In this document: positions 9,209-18,679 of the stretch, piece after piece
How positions within the stretch are numbered: position 1 is the stretch's first letter
Layout: every line of letters starts with the position of its first letter
Assembly (NCBI GenBank): GCA_963921795.1
Contig: OY997640.1
Span: 12,410,489 to 12,474,488, forward strand
Source of the DNA: Nannobrachium achirus
Taxonomy: Eukaryota; Chordata; Actinopteri; Myctophiformes; Myctophidae
Length of the DNA stretch: 64,000 nt
Reading direction: 5' to 3'
Translations under genes and position numbers: made by a program
The notes under the pieces: generated by a model
The model's database searches: none
Seen by the model: the letters and a program-made list of their open reading frames with translations, nothing else
What the model was told of the DNA's origin: nothing

Positions 9209-12200
9209 CTAGGAAGAAAATACAACGAGACTCTCTAAAGGTTTTGAATATTGTACCTCCACTGCAGTACCTCAGTGCATAGTTGTCGCTGGGGGGACTG
9301 CCCATAAGTCTGAAGGTTCATTAGTCCGAAGGTTCATTAGTCCAAATTTAGTTATGGTTACTGAGGTTAAGGTTAGGGTTAGAGTTAGGCATATTATTCT
9401 TAACAAATTCGGACTAATGAACCTTCGGACTAATGAACCTTCGGACCAATGCCATGGCACCGTCGCTGGCACCGTCGCTGGAAAAAGTATCAACAGATTA
9501 CCTTTTGCCAGCATCTTCTAAAATGTAAATCTGATGGTGCGCTGACTGCGCTGTGCAGTGAAGAATGTGTCCGTTATTTGTTTACATCTAACGATCTCAT
9601 AGAAGATGCGAGACGAGCTGAATAAGACAATAAGAGGCAAATGAGAGGTGGTCCCTATTAGTTTTAAAGAAGTAACTTGTACTTGTTAGATCAGTGAGTC
9701 TTTGAGTTTTTATGCTGTGTCCAACATGACAGCCATGTAAATAAATACACAATGTAATATACAACGTTGCTCTCAAGAATGTTTTAGAAAACGTTTCAAG
9801 CGTTCTTTTTTTTTTCTTTTTTTTTCATTGTGCTTTTTGTGCACTAACCCAATAATTAATTCCTTAAGAGTCAGATAGTGTCATCTAGTTTCATATCCCT
9901 TTGAAAGGCAGAACACGTGTTTAGAAATATCTCCACTTTTCCACGAGCTTCACATGGACGACATTCTCTGTCAGCGACGGGGCCGGACCTGAAATGACTG
10001 CTGGACTGAACATATGAAAACTTCCTTTGAGAACACACATGTGTTTGAGAAACACACGTATGGGGCACACAATTGACAGTTGCGTTGTGATTGGCGTGGG
10101 GTGATTAAACACACCACCTGCCAACTGTGTGCCCCACACGTTTGTGCTTCCCAGAGGAAGTTTTGATAAGTTCAGTCCAGCACTCATTCCAGGGCCCCTC
10201 ACCCCAGACTGAACGTCGTCCATGTGAAGCCCGTGGAAAGTGTAGTGGAGATATTTTACTAAACGTATGTTTTTGGCCAGAACTTTCAAAGGGATATGAA
10301 ACTAGAGGACAATATCTGACTGTCTTAGGAATTCATTATTGGGTGAGTACACAAGTAGCCCAGATTATATTGTGTGTATTTGGAATATACACAAAGTGTT
10401 ATATGTAAGATCACAGACATTCTAAGGCTGCCTCAGTACTGGGCTACTGGCACACTTTTCACCTATAAAATAAATGAAGGCAGAGTGCTTGAAACCTACT
10501 GAGATCCAGGTGGTCTTCAGGTTCCTGTTTAATAGAAACAGTCCTGGCTGGAGAACTGATCTTCACCTGCAGACTGGACTCCACACCCTGATCTGGAATG
10601 AAGGAATACAATATGCACTTTAATAATAAGGACTGTGACATGAATAGGGACTTTAATAAAGACACGAAAAAAGTTAAATCAGGCTATCTGATCAGCTAAT
10701 ATTATTGATGCAGTCACGGCGTGCCTCTACTGTACTTTACTTTACTGTCCTGTACTGTGCTGTACTGTAGGTAAGCTACTACTGTCTGTCAGCCGGCCCG
10801 TCTCCCCTTGCCCACACTATGAAAACCAGGAAGTCGCCTAGTGCTAGAAGCGCTGCCAGAGAAAATGTCAATCAATCTGTGATACGGTCCTGCCCCATTT
10901 TCAAACCGTTTCTACAAAACCCCTGTGAAATACACCTTTAAGGTTACAAAGTTCCAGAGAAGTATGAAAAGAAAAAAAGTCCTGTTGTGTACAAAGCAAA
11001 AACAAGGCAAAAATAAGAATCAAAGTGTAATTTCAGTGTGTTTAAAGCGGACTGATCTCCCCTAGTCTCATCCCACTCATCACTGTCTTCAGTGTCAGAA
11101 TCAGAACAGTGTGAAGAGAGGAGCTGGTCATCACTAGTTGGTTGTGATGTTCCACAGTCCTCTACATCAGCTTGTGTTTGCATGCGTTCAGCTGAGGTGC
11201 TGGCTACAGGCTCTGTCTCTCTGTGTTCATCAGCATCTTTAGTTTTCACCGCTAGTAATGTCAATGTTGTTGACCCACCAGCCTCTTCTGGTCTTTCAAT
11301 TAGCTCCTCCTGTTCCTCTTTAATCTGTGGAGGTTGTTGTTCCTCCTGGACCAGACTGGAGCTCCACTCCTCTTTAGGTGAAACCTCCTCTTTACACGCA
11401 GGGATGTGCAGGAAATCTAGGAAGAAAATACAACAAGACTCTCTGAAGGTTTTGAATATTGTACCTCCACTGCAGTACCTCAGTACATACAGTAGTTGTC
11501 GCTGGAAAAGGTATCAACAGATTACTTGTTGCCGGCATCTTCTAAAATGTTAATTTGAAGGTGCGCAGTCTGCGCTCATGCGCTGTGCAGTAAAGAATGT
11601 GTCCGTTATTTGTTTACATCTCGCGAACTCATAGAAGACGTGAGACAAGCTTGTGTGCCCCACACGTTTGTGCTTGCTTCCCAAAGGAGGTTTTTATAAA
11701 TTCAGTCTAGCACTCACTCCATGGCCCCTCGCCCCAGACTGAACGTCGTCCATGTGAAGCTCGGGGACTGAGCATTGGTTCGAGGGTCCGTTGGTCCGAC
11801 CAGGTTAACATTCACCAGGTTAGCATTCACCAGCGTTAGTTTTACTGAGATTAGGGTTAGGGTTAAGGTTAGGTTTAGGTGGTCGGAAAGCCGACCCGTT
11901 GGCATATTGACGCAGACCCGTGAAGCTTGTGGAAAAGTGTAGTGTAGATATTTTACTGAACGCATGTTTTCAAACAGAACTTTCAAAGGGATATGAAACT
12001 AGATGACAATAAATATCTGACTTCAAGTCTTAGGAAAAGTAGCACAAATTATATTTCTGCTGCGGAGATTAGTCTGCTAACCGTAAGCGGAGGGGACCGA
12101 TCAATGCTGTGTATTTGGAATATACACAAAGTGTTATATGTACAATCACAGACATTCTAGGGCTACCTCAGTACTGGCCCACTGTCACCAATAAAATAAA

Positions 12201-12498
12201 TGAAGGCAGAGTGCTCAAAACTTACTGAGATCCAGGTGGTCTTCAGGTTCCTGTTTAAGGTGGTCTTCAGGTTCCTGTTTAATAGTCCTGGCAGGAGAAC
12301 TGATCTTCACCTGCAGACTGGACTCCACACACTGGTCTGGAATGAAGGAATGCAATATGCACTTTAATAATAAGGACTTTGTGACACGAATAAGGACTTT
12401 AATAATACGGAAGGCTTCTCCATCTGAAGTCAGATTTCCATTGTGTGTGTGAGTATACTGGCTGGTATATTGATCTACAAGCAATGATCCCCCAAACC

Positions 12499-12535
<37 letters not shown>

Positions 12536-12688
12536 GGTTATTATCCCAAGGGGGGAAATTAGTCGCCCAGGGCGGCACAGCAGTTAAGGTTACAAATGTA
12601 CAGAGAAGTAAGAAAATAAAATAAGTACTGTTGTGTACAGCAAAAAAGAAGAATCAACAATACAGAGCAGTCGTAATATTTCTCTCTC

Positions 12689-12778
<90 letters not shown>

Positions 12779-13177
12779 AACAACAGTCAATGCTACATAA
12801 GTGTGACTTCTTAACAAGAAGTAATACTTATAGACAGTACAACTTATCAATGCAGTGCCAAACAGATCTACAGCCTAACTACGCCTCACCATGCAGACTG
12901 ATCGTGTCATACCTGCAGTGTGTAGATCGATGTCCATATCACAGTCAATGTCCAGCAGTTTGTGTTGTTTCTCAAGCAGAGTTTCTAGTGTCTCCATCTC
13001 TCTCTGGAAGAGGTTGCACATGAACTCTGCAGCCGCACTGAGGCGCTCCAACAAAAACACTCTGACATTAAGCTTATCACCACAAACAGCACCACGCTGC
13101 TGTTTGTCCAAAACACACAATATCTCCTCTCCCACCGACGTCATGTGTTCATTTATCTTCAGCCGTACAGACTCCAT
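7872..13177 (-). CDS. Zinc-finger gene 1 (10 fingers), intact
   Basis: A predicted multi-exon gene of the teleost C2H2 zinc-finger family, probably a nuclear DNA-binding regulator. Exons on the - strand: exon 1 12913-13177; exon 2' 12226-12336; optional finger-less exon 3' 10944-11416; exon 2 10500-10592; exon 3 7872-9208. Donors are GTATGA (exon 1), GTAAGT (2') and GTAGGT (2); acceptors read TTCCAG and CCTAG. All junctions are phase 1, so joining exons 1-2'-2-3 gives a continuous frame of about 601 residues. The domain order would be helical N-terminus, sumoylation-type motifs, acidic Ser/Glu linker, fingers. Exon structure is inferred from splice signals and conservation among units; no transcript was seen. 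Confidence 0.75.
9293..9473. repeat. Small inverted-repeat insertion with TTAGGG-like core
   Basis: GAAGGTTCATTAGTCCGAAG-type sequence at the left is mirrored at the right around GGTTAAGGTTAGGGTTAGAG. The segment is bracketed by GTCGCTGG at 9285-9292 and again from 9462, which looks like an 8-bp target duplication. It is absent at the same site in units 2, 4 and 5 and present in unit 3 (25553-25709). Confidence 0.6.
9835..10356. repeat. Imperfect palindromic repeat in intron of gene 1
   Basis: The left arm (9835-10084) reads AGTTTCATATCCCTTTGAAA ... GTATGGGGCACACAATTG. The right arm (10126-10356) is its approximate complement, from CAACTGTGTGCCCCACACG to CAAAGGGATATGAAACTAGA. Single arms recur in the other intron of each unit (for example 11650-12020). 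Unit 3 keeps both arms here (about 26041-26490) and unit 2 only the right one. Confidence 0.6.
10500..10592 (-). CDS. Exon 2 of gene 1 (sumoylation-type motif)
   Basis: 93 bp between a TTCCAG acceptor and a GTAGGT donor, phase 1 at both ends. It encodes DQGVESSLQVKISSPARTVS followed by IKQEPEDHLDL. IKQE with downstream acidic residues fits the consensus psi-K-x-E with negative tail. Confidence 0.8.
10944..11416 (-). CDS. Finger-less acidic exon 3' of gene 1
   Basis: A partial copy of exon 3. It starts with the same CCTAG acceptor and encodes NFLHIPACKEEVSPKEEWSS ... [10 protein letters not shown] ... [20 protein letters not shown]. It loses homology right after the codons for NTLK, before the fingers. 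No GT donor lies at the break; the frame reads on into former intron sequence (LHFDSYFCLVFALYTTG) and stops at 10944. It would act as a terminal exon giving a protein with N-terminal domain and acidic region but no fingers. Of the four copies in the array this is the only one open through the whole acidic region. Confidence 0.6.
12226..12336 (-). CDS. Exon 2' of gene 1 (doubled KQEPEDHL motif)
   Basis: 111 bp, acceptor TTCCAG, donor GTAAGT, phase 1. It encodes DQCVESSLQVKISSPARTIK followed by QEPEDHL, a second KQEPEDHL and DL. It differs from exon 2 by a duplicated 8-residue segment, giving two psi-K-x-E sites (IKQE, LKQE), and by lacking VS. Confidence 0.8.
12499..12536. repeat. (GACA)n microsatellite, unit 1
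   Basis: It is followed at distance by TTATCCCAAGGGGGGAAATT, a repeat end common in fish. Homologous tracts differ in length: 20911-20966, 28979-29030, 39383-39400, 50754-50805. Confidence 0.9.
12690..12777. repeat. (GT)n microsatellite in intron 1, unit 1
   Basis: Nearly pure GT with two TATG interruptions. Orthologous positions carry about 18 bp (unit 2), 41 bp (29201-29241), 85 bp (40337-40421) and 91 bp (50956-51046). Confidence 0.95.
12913..13177 (-). CDS. Exon 1 of gene 1: N-terminal helical domain
   Basis: The start codon at 13177 begins MESVRLKINEHMTSVGEEIL. The exon includes VRVFLLERLSAAAEFMCNLF and METLETLLEKQHKLLDIDCD, and ends at the GTATGA donor (88 codons plus 1 base). The RLSAAAE...F-x-R-x(6)-LL pattern matches the amphipathic N-terminus of teleost zinc-finger proteins of the XlCGF57.1-like type. 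A self-association role is plausible but unproven. Confidence 0.8.
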
Positions 13178-13251
13178 TTGACACGTTTTTACCTCATTTA
13201 TTCATGAGACGTTTTCACCGAGAATCCAAGATCACATCACAACACGCAATT

Positions 13252-13259
13252 ACTTCCGG
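13252..13259 (-). promoter_or_regulatory. ETS-type promoter motif of gene 1
   Basis: ACTTCCGG (CCGGAAGT on the - strand) lies about 75 bp upstream of the start codon, without a TATA box nearby. It fits a TATA-less ETS/GABP-type promoter. The motif is kept at 21573-21580, 29696-29703 and 40890-40897. Confidence 0.5.
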
Positions 13260-13319
13260 GTCAACGTGCTTCACATGCGCATTGAAGGATCCAGGCACCG
13301 TTGCCGTCCTACTGCATTT

Positions 13320-13332
13320 CGCCCCCTGGTGG
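13320..13332 (-). promoter_or_regulatory. CTCF-type motif, unit 1/2 boundary
   Basis: CGCCCCCTGGTGG, about 145 bp upstream of the gene 1 start codon. Confidence 0.6.
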
Positions 13333-14428
13333 AATAATAAGGTGTGTAACTGAAGATAGAGACTGCTGTAGCTGTGGAAAGACAGTCTGTCCTTGTGTGT
13401 TTGGGTTCCGTGTCCTGCTGCTAGTGTAAAGAGATGTGGAGATTTGCACTGATAACACTATCCTTAATTATCTTGGAGTGGAGAAACACCTCCTTGTCCA
13501 TCTCTGATTCTCCTCCCATTCTTCCAGTTCACTGTCGTCAGGGCAGGGCTTCACTGTATTCAATGTATTTTTTGTGTAGCCTATTGCCTCATATTGCCTC
13601 TTTTTTATTTTCTTTGCCAAAGAAAGCAAAGCAAACCCATGACATTTTTCACTCACTACCTGTTATGTTGCAAAAGTGAATTCTGATTCTGTTAAAAGTT
13701 CATTTTGAGGTTTCACTATTGATCAAGTTCTTTGTGGAATTTGAATAAATAACTATTTTACTTTTCTGAAAGACCTTTTTTTTCTATTTTTACATGGACA
13801 TTAGGCCTACAATGAAACCCCTTTTTCACTTTTGAAAACATGCTGAATGTGTGTTTATATCAGCACTGCACACAGGGAGTGTTTACTAATGAATGACATT
13901 GTCTCTGTGTTTTATTTTAATTTTAGATCTTAATGTTACAGCACGTGAATGAGTTTACATTTTCAACAACTAAATGTTTCATTTAATACCCAGTGCAACT
14001 ACGATACTATTAGCAGGTATAGCCTATACTGTATGTTTATAGATAGATAGATAGATAGAGATATAGCTCACGGCTCCTAATTAAATGGTAAATGGTGCAT
14101 TTTTATAAGTAGCACCTTCATCGAAGGTACTTTACAATGATTGTGCTTTACATTCACCCATTCACTCACACATTCATACACCAATGGTGTAGGAAACCAT
14201 GAGAGGCACCAACCATGATACAAGGCACCAACCTGCTTGGTAACCGCAGCCCTGAGCCACTGCAGACCATATAGCTGTTGCAGGAGGACAAATTTCACAT
14301 ATGTGGACCAAAAAACATCCCAAAAAGTGGGGACTATTTTATCTATTCTAATTGCCACCCCCTAATAGCTTTCACATCTAACTCCCAAAGCATTGACCGC
14401 AAAATGCAGGTATTTCATTTATATTTCT

Positions 14429-15543
14429 TCCATCCATCCATCCATCTTCAACCGCTTATCTGGAATCGGGTCGTGGGGGTAACAGTTCCAACTGAGACTT
14501 CCAGATTTCCTTATCCCGAGAAACTTCCTCCACTCCCTCAGGGAGTATACCGAGGCGTTCCCAAGCCAGTTTGGAGATATAATCCCTCCATCTGGTCTTT
14601 GGTCTGCCACGGGGTCTCCTCCCAGTGAGACGCGCATCGAGGACCTTCCTAGGAAGGCGCTTGGGGGGCATCCGTACTAGATGCCCGAACCACCTAAGCT
14701 GACTCCTTTCCAAGTGTAGGAGCAGCGGTTCTACTCCAAGTCTCTCTCAGCTGACTGCACTTCTCACCCTATTTCTAAGGGAGATACCAGCCACCCATCT
14801 GAGAAAACCCATTTCGGCCGCTTGCACCCGCAACCTTATACTTTCGGTCATGACCCACACTTCATGACCATAGATGAGAGTAGGAAAGATTGCTCGGTAG
14901 ACAGAGAGCTTTGCCTTCCGGCTCAACTCATTTTTCTTCACAACGATTCAGTGACTGCAAAACCGCTCCTCCTGCTCCGATTCTCCGGCTGATCTCCTTC
15001 TCCGTCTTCCCCTTTCTCTCAATCGTGAACAAGACCCCGAGATACTTAAACTCCTTCACCTGGAGTAAAGCCTCATTCCCTACTTGGACTGCACAATCCA
15101 TCGGTTTCCTGCTGAGAACCATTGCTTCAGATTTAGAGATGCTGATCCTCATTCCGGCCGCTGTACACTCGGCTACGAACCGATCCAGTGAGAGCTGAAG
15201 GTCTCGGACCGATGGTGCCATCAGGACCACGCCATCTGCAAAAAGCTGTGAAGCAACCCTTAGCTCACGAGCCTTATAGCTTCTCCACCACCACTTCGCC
15301 TCGAGATCCTGTCCATGAATATCACAAACAGGATAGGTGACGACACAGCCCTGGCGGAGGCCAACCCCCACCGGAAAATAATCCGACTTATTTCCGAGCA
15401 CACGGACACAGCTCTCGCTTTGGGCGTACAGATGGCCCTCAACAAGGACCCTCTCATTCCATATTCCTGCAAAACCTCCCACAGAACCTCCCGGGGTACA
15501 CGGTCATATGCCTTCTCCAAATCTACAATACACATGAGGGTAT
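14429..15543 (-). mobile_element. 5'-truncated LINE (non-LTR retrotransposon)
   Basis: On the - strand the pieces read as reverse transcriptase and C-terminal region: DLEKAYDRVPREVLWEVLQE, VGLRQGC, QLFADGVVLM, SEAMVLSRKPMDCAVQVGNE, EFKYLGVLFT, RKAKLSVYRAIFPTLIYGHE, QLRWFGHLVRMPP and RRPRGRPKTRWRDYI. The catalytic FADD box reads FADG, and the frame is broken several times (segments 15260-15535, 14928-15482, 14747-14941, 14456-14713), so it is inactive. The 3' end is GATAAGCGGTTGAAGATGGA followed by GATGG repeats, as in common fish LINEs. Clade not assigned. Confidence 0.88.
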
Positions 15544-15589
15544 GCAGGTGACATCATACATCATAGTTATGTGGGAAAGCCTGCTGAGT

Positions 15590-16740
15590 GGCAAATATAT
15601 ATATATATATACTTTCTGACCTTGACAGCCCACATACAAACAGAAAAGTCCTATCTGATTGCATTAAACAGCGTTAAACTCACTTTGCCACTCTATTTGC
15701 CGCTCGATTTACCATTCACTTTATGCATGCGCATACCCTCAGTCTATACAGTTAGTTACTGTCCACCACTGATGTGTGACTGTTGATAGGGTTTGAAGCT
15801 GCTCTATGTTGGGATGGTAACTAAGGCCTTGTTCCAATAATTAATTGCACCATCAAGTGCTCTATCATTCTGAAAATAAAAAGGTGTAAGGGGATGCACC
15901 CCTCATGTGAAAGGTGTTTAAAAGCACTTTACAAAATCAATGCACATTAAATCCTGAAGTGCTTATAAGAAAAGGGGAACAAAATCAACACTTCTTCTGT
16001 CCCCACGTGTTACAGGCATGAGGCTGTGAGGCATGGCATTGCAACACATTGTGAGATTGTTTCCAGACAGTTATAGCACCTACTGTACATCACATTGAAT
16101 CTAGATGTCACCAGCCGCTTGTTGAGATCTCTATGCAAGACTAACCAAAGGCCACAGGTCTTCAATTATGATTGTATACCGGTACATAGCCTACCTACAG
16201 TCTCCATAGATATACAGTACATAACCTTCCCCAGAACACATGCTGAGTGACCCCACGTATGTACATACATACATACATACATACATACATACATACATAC
16301 ATACATACATGCAATACAGAGGTGCCATTTCGAAACTTCACAAGTCATGCAATTGACAATACATTAGCATTTCAGTGGATTTGCAGAACGTTGAGCTTGT
16401 AGATCAGCTATTTTTGCTATTGTATGACCTTATCTGTCTTCAAAGTTTAAATCTGCCTATGAAGGTGGATTCTGCTTTTCAATGGGAATGGAGTGGTTTC
16501 TTGCTATTTGTGAGTTTCTGCAGAAATACGCGCCATTCTTCATAATAATTAGAAAGACAAAACAGGGAAAGAAATCTGTGGGAAAAAACACATTTGCAAT
16601 AAATTTTCAGGATGCCTGCTGAAAGGAGACACCTGGCTGAATACTGTAAAACCTCTGGCTCTCAACTTGGGGTCCAGGGACCCCCGGGGGTCCTTGAGGG
16701 GGTTCATTAAGATGGTTGAGAAGAATCACTGAGCTGTGAA
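15590..16740. repeat. Non-coding block shared only by units 2 and 4
   Basis: From the AT microsatellite through GACAGCCCACATACAAACAG, GTTGGGATGGTAA, a (CATA)n tract at 16259-16310 and GGGTCCAGGGACCCCCGGGG. The same block occurs at about 34148-35320 in unit 4. It holds no gene. Its last part, CTCTCAACTTGGGGTCCAGG, resembles degenerate hAT ends and also occurs near 23230 and 42630. Confidence 0.7.
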
Positions 16741-17426
16741 CTTCCTGCTATCATCTAGAGAGTCTACTCTAGACCAGGGGTCTCTGAGGTTTTCCAGGCG
16801 ATGGACCCCTTAGCTGAGAGAGAGATGAACCACGGACCCTCACTACAGATTCAACTTTCTCATAGATTTCATAGATGGCTTCATAGACTTGTTTGACAGC
16901 GCTATCATCTGTGTTGGATTGATTGTATTTTCAGACCACTTAACAATGGTTAATATTTATTTTATTCAGTCAAGTCAGATAAAATATTTGATTGCCGGTT
17001 TGCTGTTTTAAAACGTGCCCAGACATTGATGCTTTTTATTTTCTCCTTTTCTTTTTATTTATCTTGAACACCTTACAATAAAGTCACAATAAAACAATAG
17101 GAAAAATACAAAATAACATATACTCACATTGTTCTACGTATAACCTATGGGCTGGAGGGAATAATACAAGATAATACAAATAAAACAGTTGACGTGTCCA
17201 TCATGTTGAATCGAAAAGAAGATCCACAGTACAAATATAACACAAAAGTCTCTAAACAAGTAACTAATACATAGGGTTAGTTGTATTCAGTCATATTGCT
17301 TTTGTCAGATTGTGTGATTCCTCTGTTTTAGTATCCTTGTCATTGTCATCCTGGTTTATACCTGAATTATCACAATACTGTATGTCTGTGTGTGTGACCA
17401 CTATCTGTTTCAGCAAAACTTTTACC

Positions 17427-18679
17427 TCAAAATTCACAAGAAAAGGACTTTTCGCCTGTATGTGTCCTCATGTGTGTTTTTAGATTACCCTTTTGAGAAA
17501 AGCCTTTACCACAGACTGTACAAGTAAAGGGCTTTTCGCCTGTATGAGACCTCATGTGTCTTTTTACATGACTGCTAATAAGGCCTTTACCACAGACTGT
17601 ACAAGAAACAGGCTTTTTGCCTGTATGAGTAATCATGTGTGTTTTTAGACTACTTGTTTGAGCAAAGCCTTTACCACAGACTGTACAAGTAAGGGGCTTT
17701 TCCCCTGTATGAGACCTCATGTGTGTTTTTACATGACTTGTGCTAATAAGGCCTTTACCACAGACTGTACAAGTAAGGGGCTTTTCCCCTGTATGAGACC
17801 TCATGTGTATTTTTACGTGACTTGTGCTAATAAGGCCTTTACCACAGACTGTACAGGAAAAAGGCCTTTGGCCTGTATGAGTCATCAGGTGTGTTTTTAG
17901 ATGACCTGTTTGAGCAAAGCCTTTACCACAAAATGTACAAGAAAAGGGCTTTTCTCCTGTATGAGTCCTCATGTGTGTTTTTAATGTACCCTTTCGAGAA
18001 AAGCCTTTACCACAGACTGTACAAGTAAAGTGGGTTTCACCTGTATGGATCAGCGTGTGTCTTTTTAGACTACCCTTTTCAGCAAAGCTTTTACCACAGA
18101 CTGTACAAGAAAAGGGCTTTTCCCCTGTATGAGACCTCATGTGTGTTTTTAGATGTCCCTTTTGATTAAACATTTTGCCACACTCTGTACAACTAAAGCT
18201 TTTCTTCCCTGTTTGACTCCTCGTGGAGTGAGTTTCTTTTGATGATGTCAGATCCTGGGACGGCTTGCCCTGTCCTCCCACATTTGGTGCCTTGTGTGGT
18301 TTCAGTGTGTTTAAAGCTGACTGATCTCCCCTAGTCTCATCCCAGTCATCACTGTCTTCAGTGTCAGATTCAGAACAGTGTGAAGAGAGCAGCTGGTCAT
18401 CACTAGTTGGTTGTGATGTTCCACAGTGCTCTACATCAGCTTGTGTTTGCATGTGTTCAGCTGAGGTGCTGGCTACAGGCGCTGTCTCTCTGTGTTCATC
18501 AGCATCTTCACTTCTCACCACTGGTAATGTCAATGTTGTTGAACCACCAGCCTCTTCTGGTCTTTCAATTAGCTCCTCCTGTTCCTCTTTAATCTGTGGA
18601 GGTTCCTCCTGGACGAGACTGGAGCTCCACTCCTCTTCAGGTGAAACCTCCTCTTTACACGCAGGGATGAGCAGGAAAT
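17427..18679 (-). CDS. Exon 3 of gene 2: acidic linker and 9 fingers
   Basis: The linker resembles gene 1 but reads [15 protein letters not shown] (shorter by two Gln) and VVRSEDADEH (Lys changed to Arg in a psi-K-x-E site). Finger helices -1,2,3,6: QGHT, EGSR, RGTT, QGHT, SSHI, SSHT, QSST, a shortened ISSHVKRH finger, and QGNT. Three fingers carry Leu for the core Phe (CGKGLIS). After finger 9 the frame reads TGEKSFSCEF and stops at the codon for the second Cys of finger 10. Confidence 0.9.

Larger units (their letters stand above)
6291..13319. repeat. Array unit 1 (about 7.0 kb)
   Basis: This is the first of five direct repeats. Order in the + direction: CTCF motif; a conserved segment with TTTGGGTTCCGTGTCCTGCT and TTTTCTTTGCCAAAGAAAGC; a GATA microsatellite; a fish dispersed repeat; then the 3' end, fingers, introns and first exon of a - strand zinc-finger gene. 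Unit 1 lacks the LINE-derived piece present in units 2, 3, 4 and 5. Confidence 0.9.

Noticed and set aside
8884-9282. Long + strand frame opposite the acidic linker (repeated at 11092, 18361, 25234, 36848, 47325)
   Set aside because: It is conserved only because the linker on the - strand is; no domain, and the - strand has splice signals and family homology.
11840-11885. Interstitial telomere from a chromosome fusion
   Set aside because: Only two or three degenerate TTAGGG units, and the same piece recurs in each array unit as part of a repeat.
12499-12536. Short regular repeats as a CRISPR array
   Set aside because: GACA tetramers without spacers in a vertebrate genome.
14429-15543. Retrovirus-like or LTR element
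   Set aside because: Reverse transcriptase motifs and the GATGG 3' tail are those of a LINE; no LTR, gag or envelope sequence was seen anywhere in the window.
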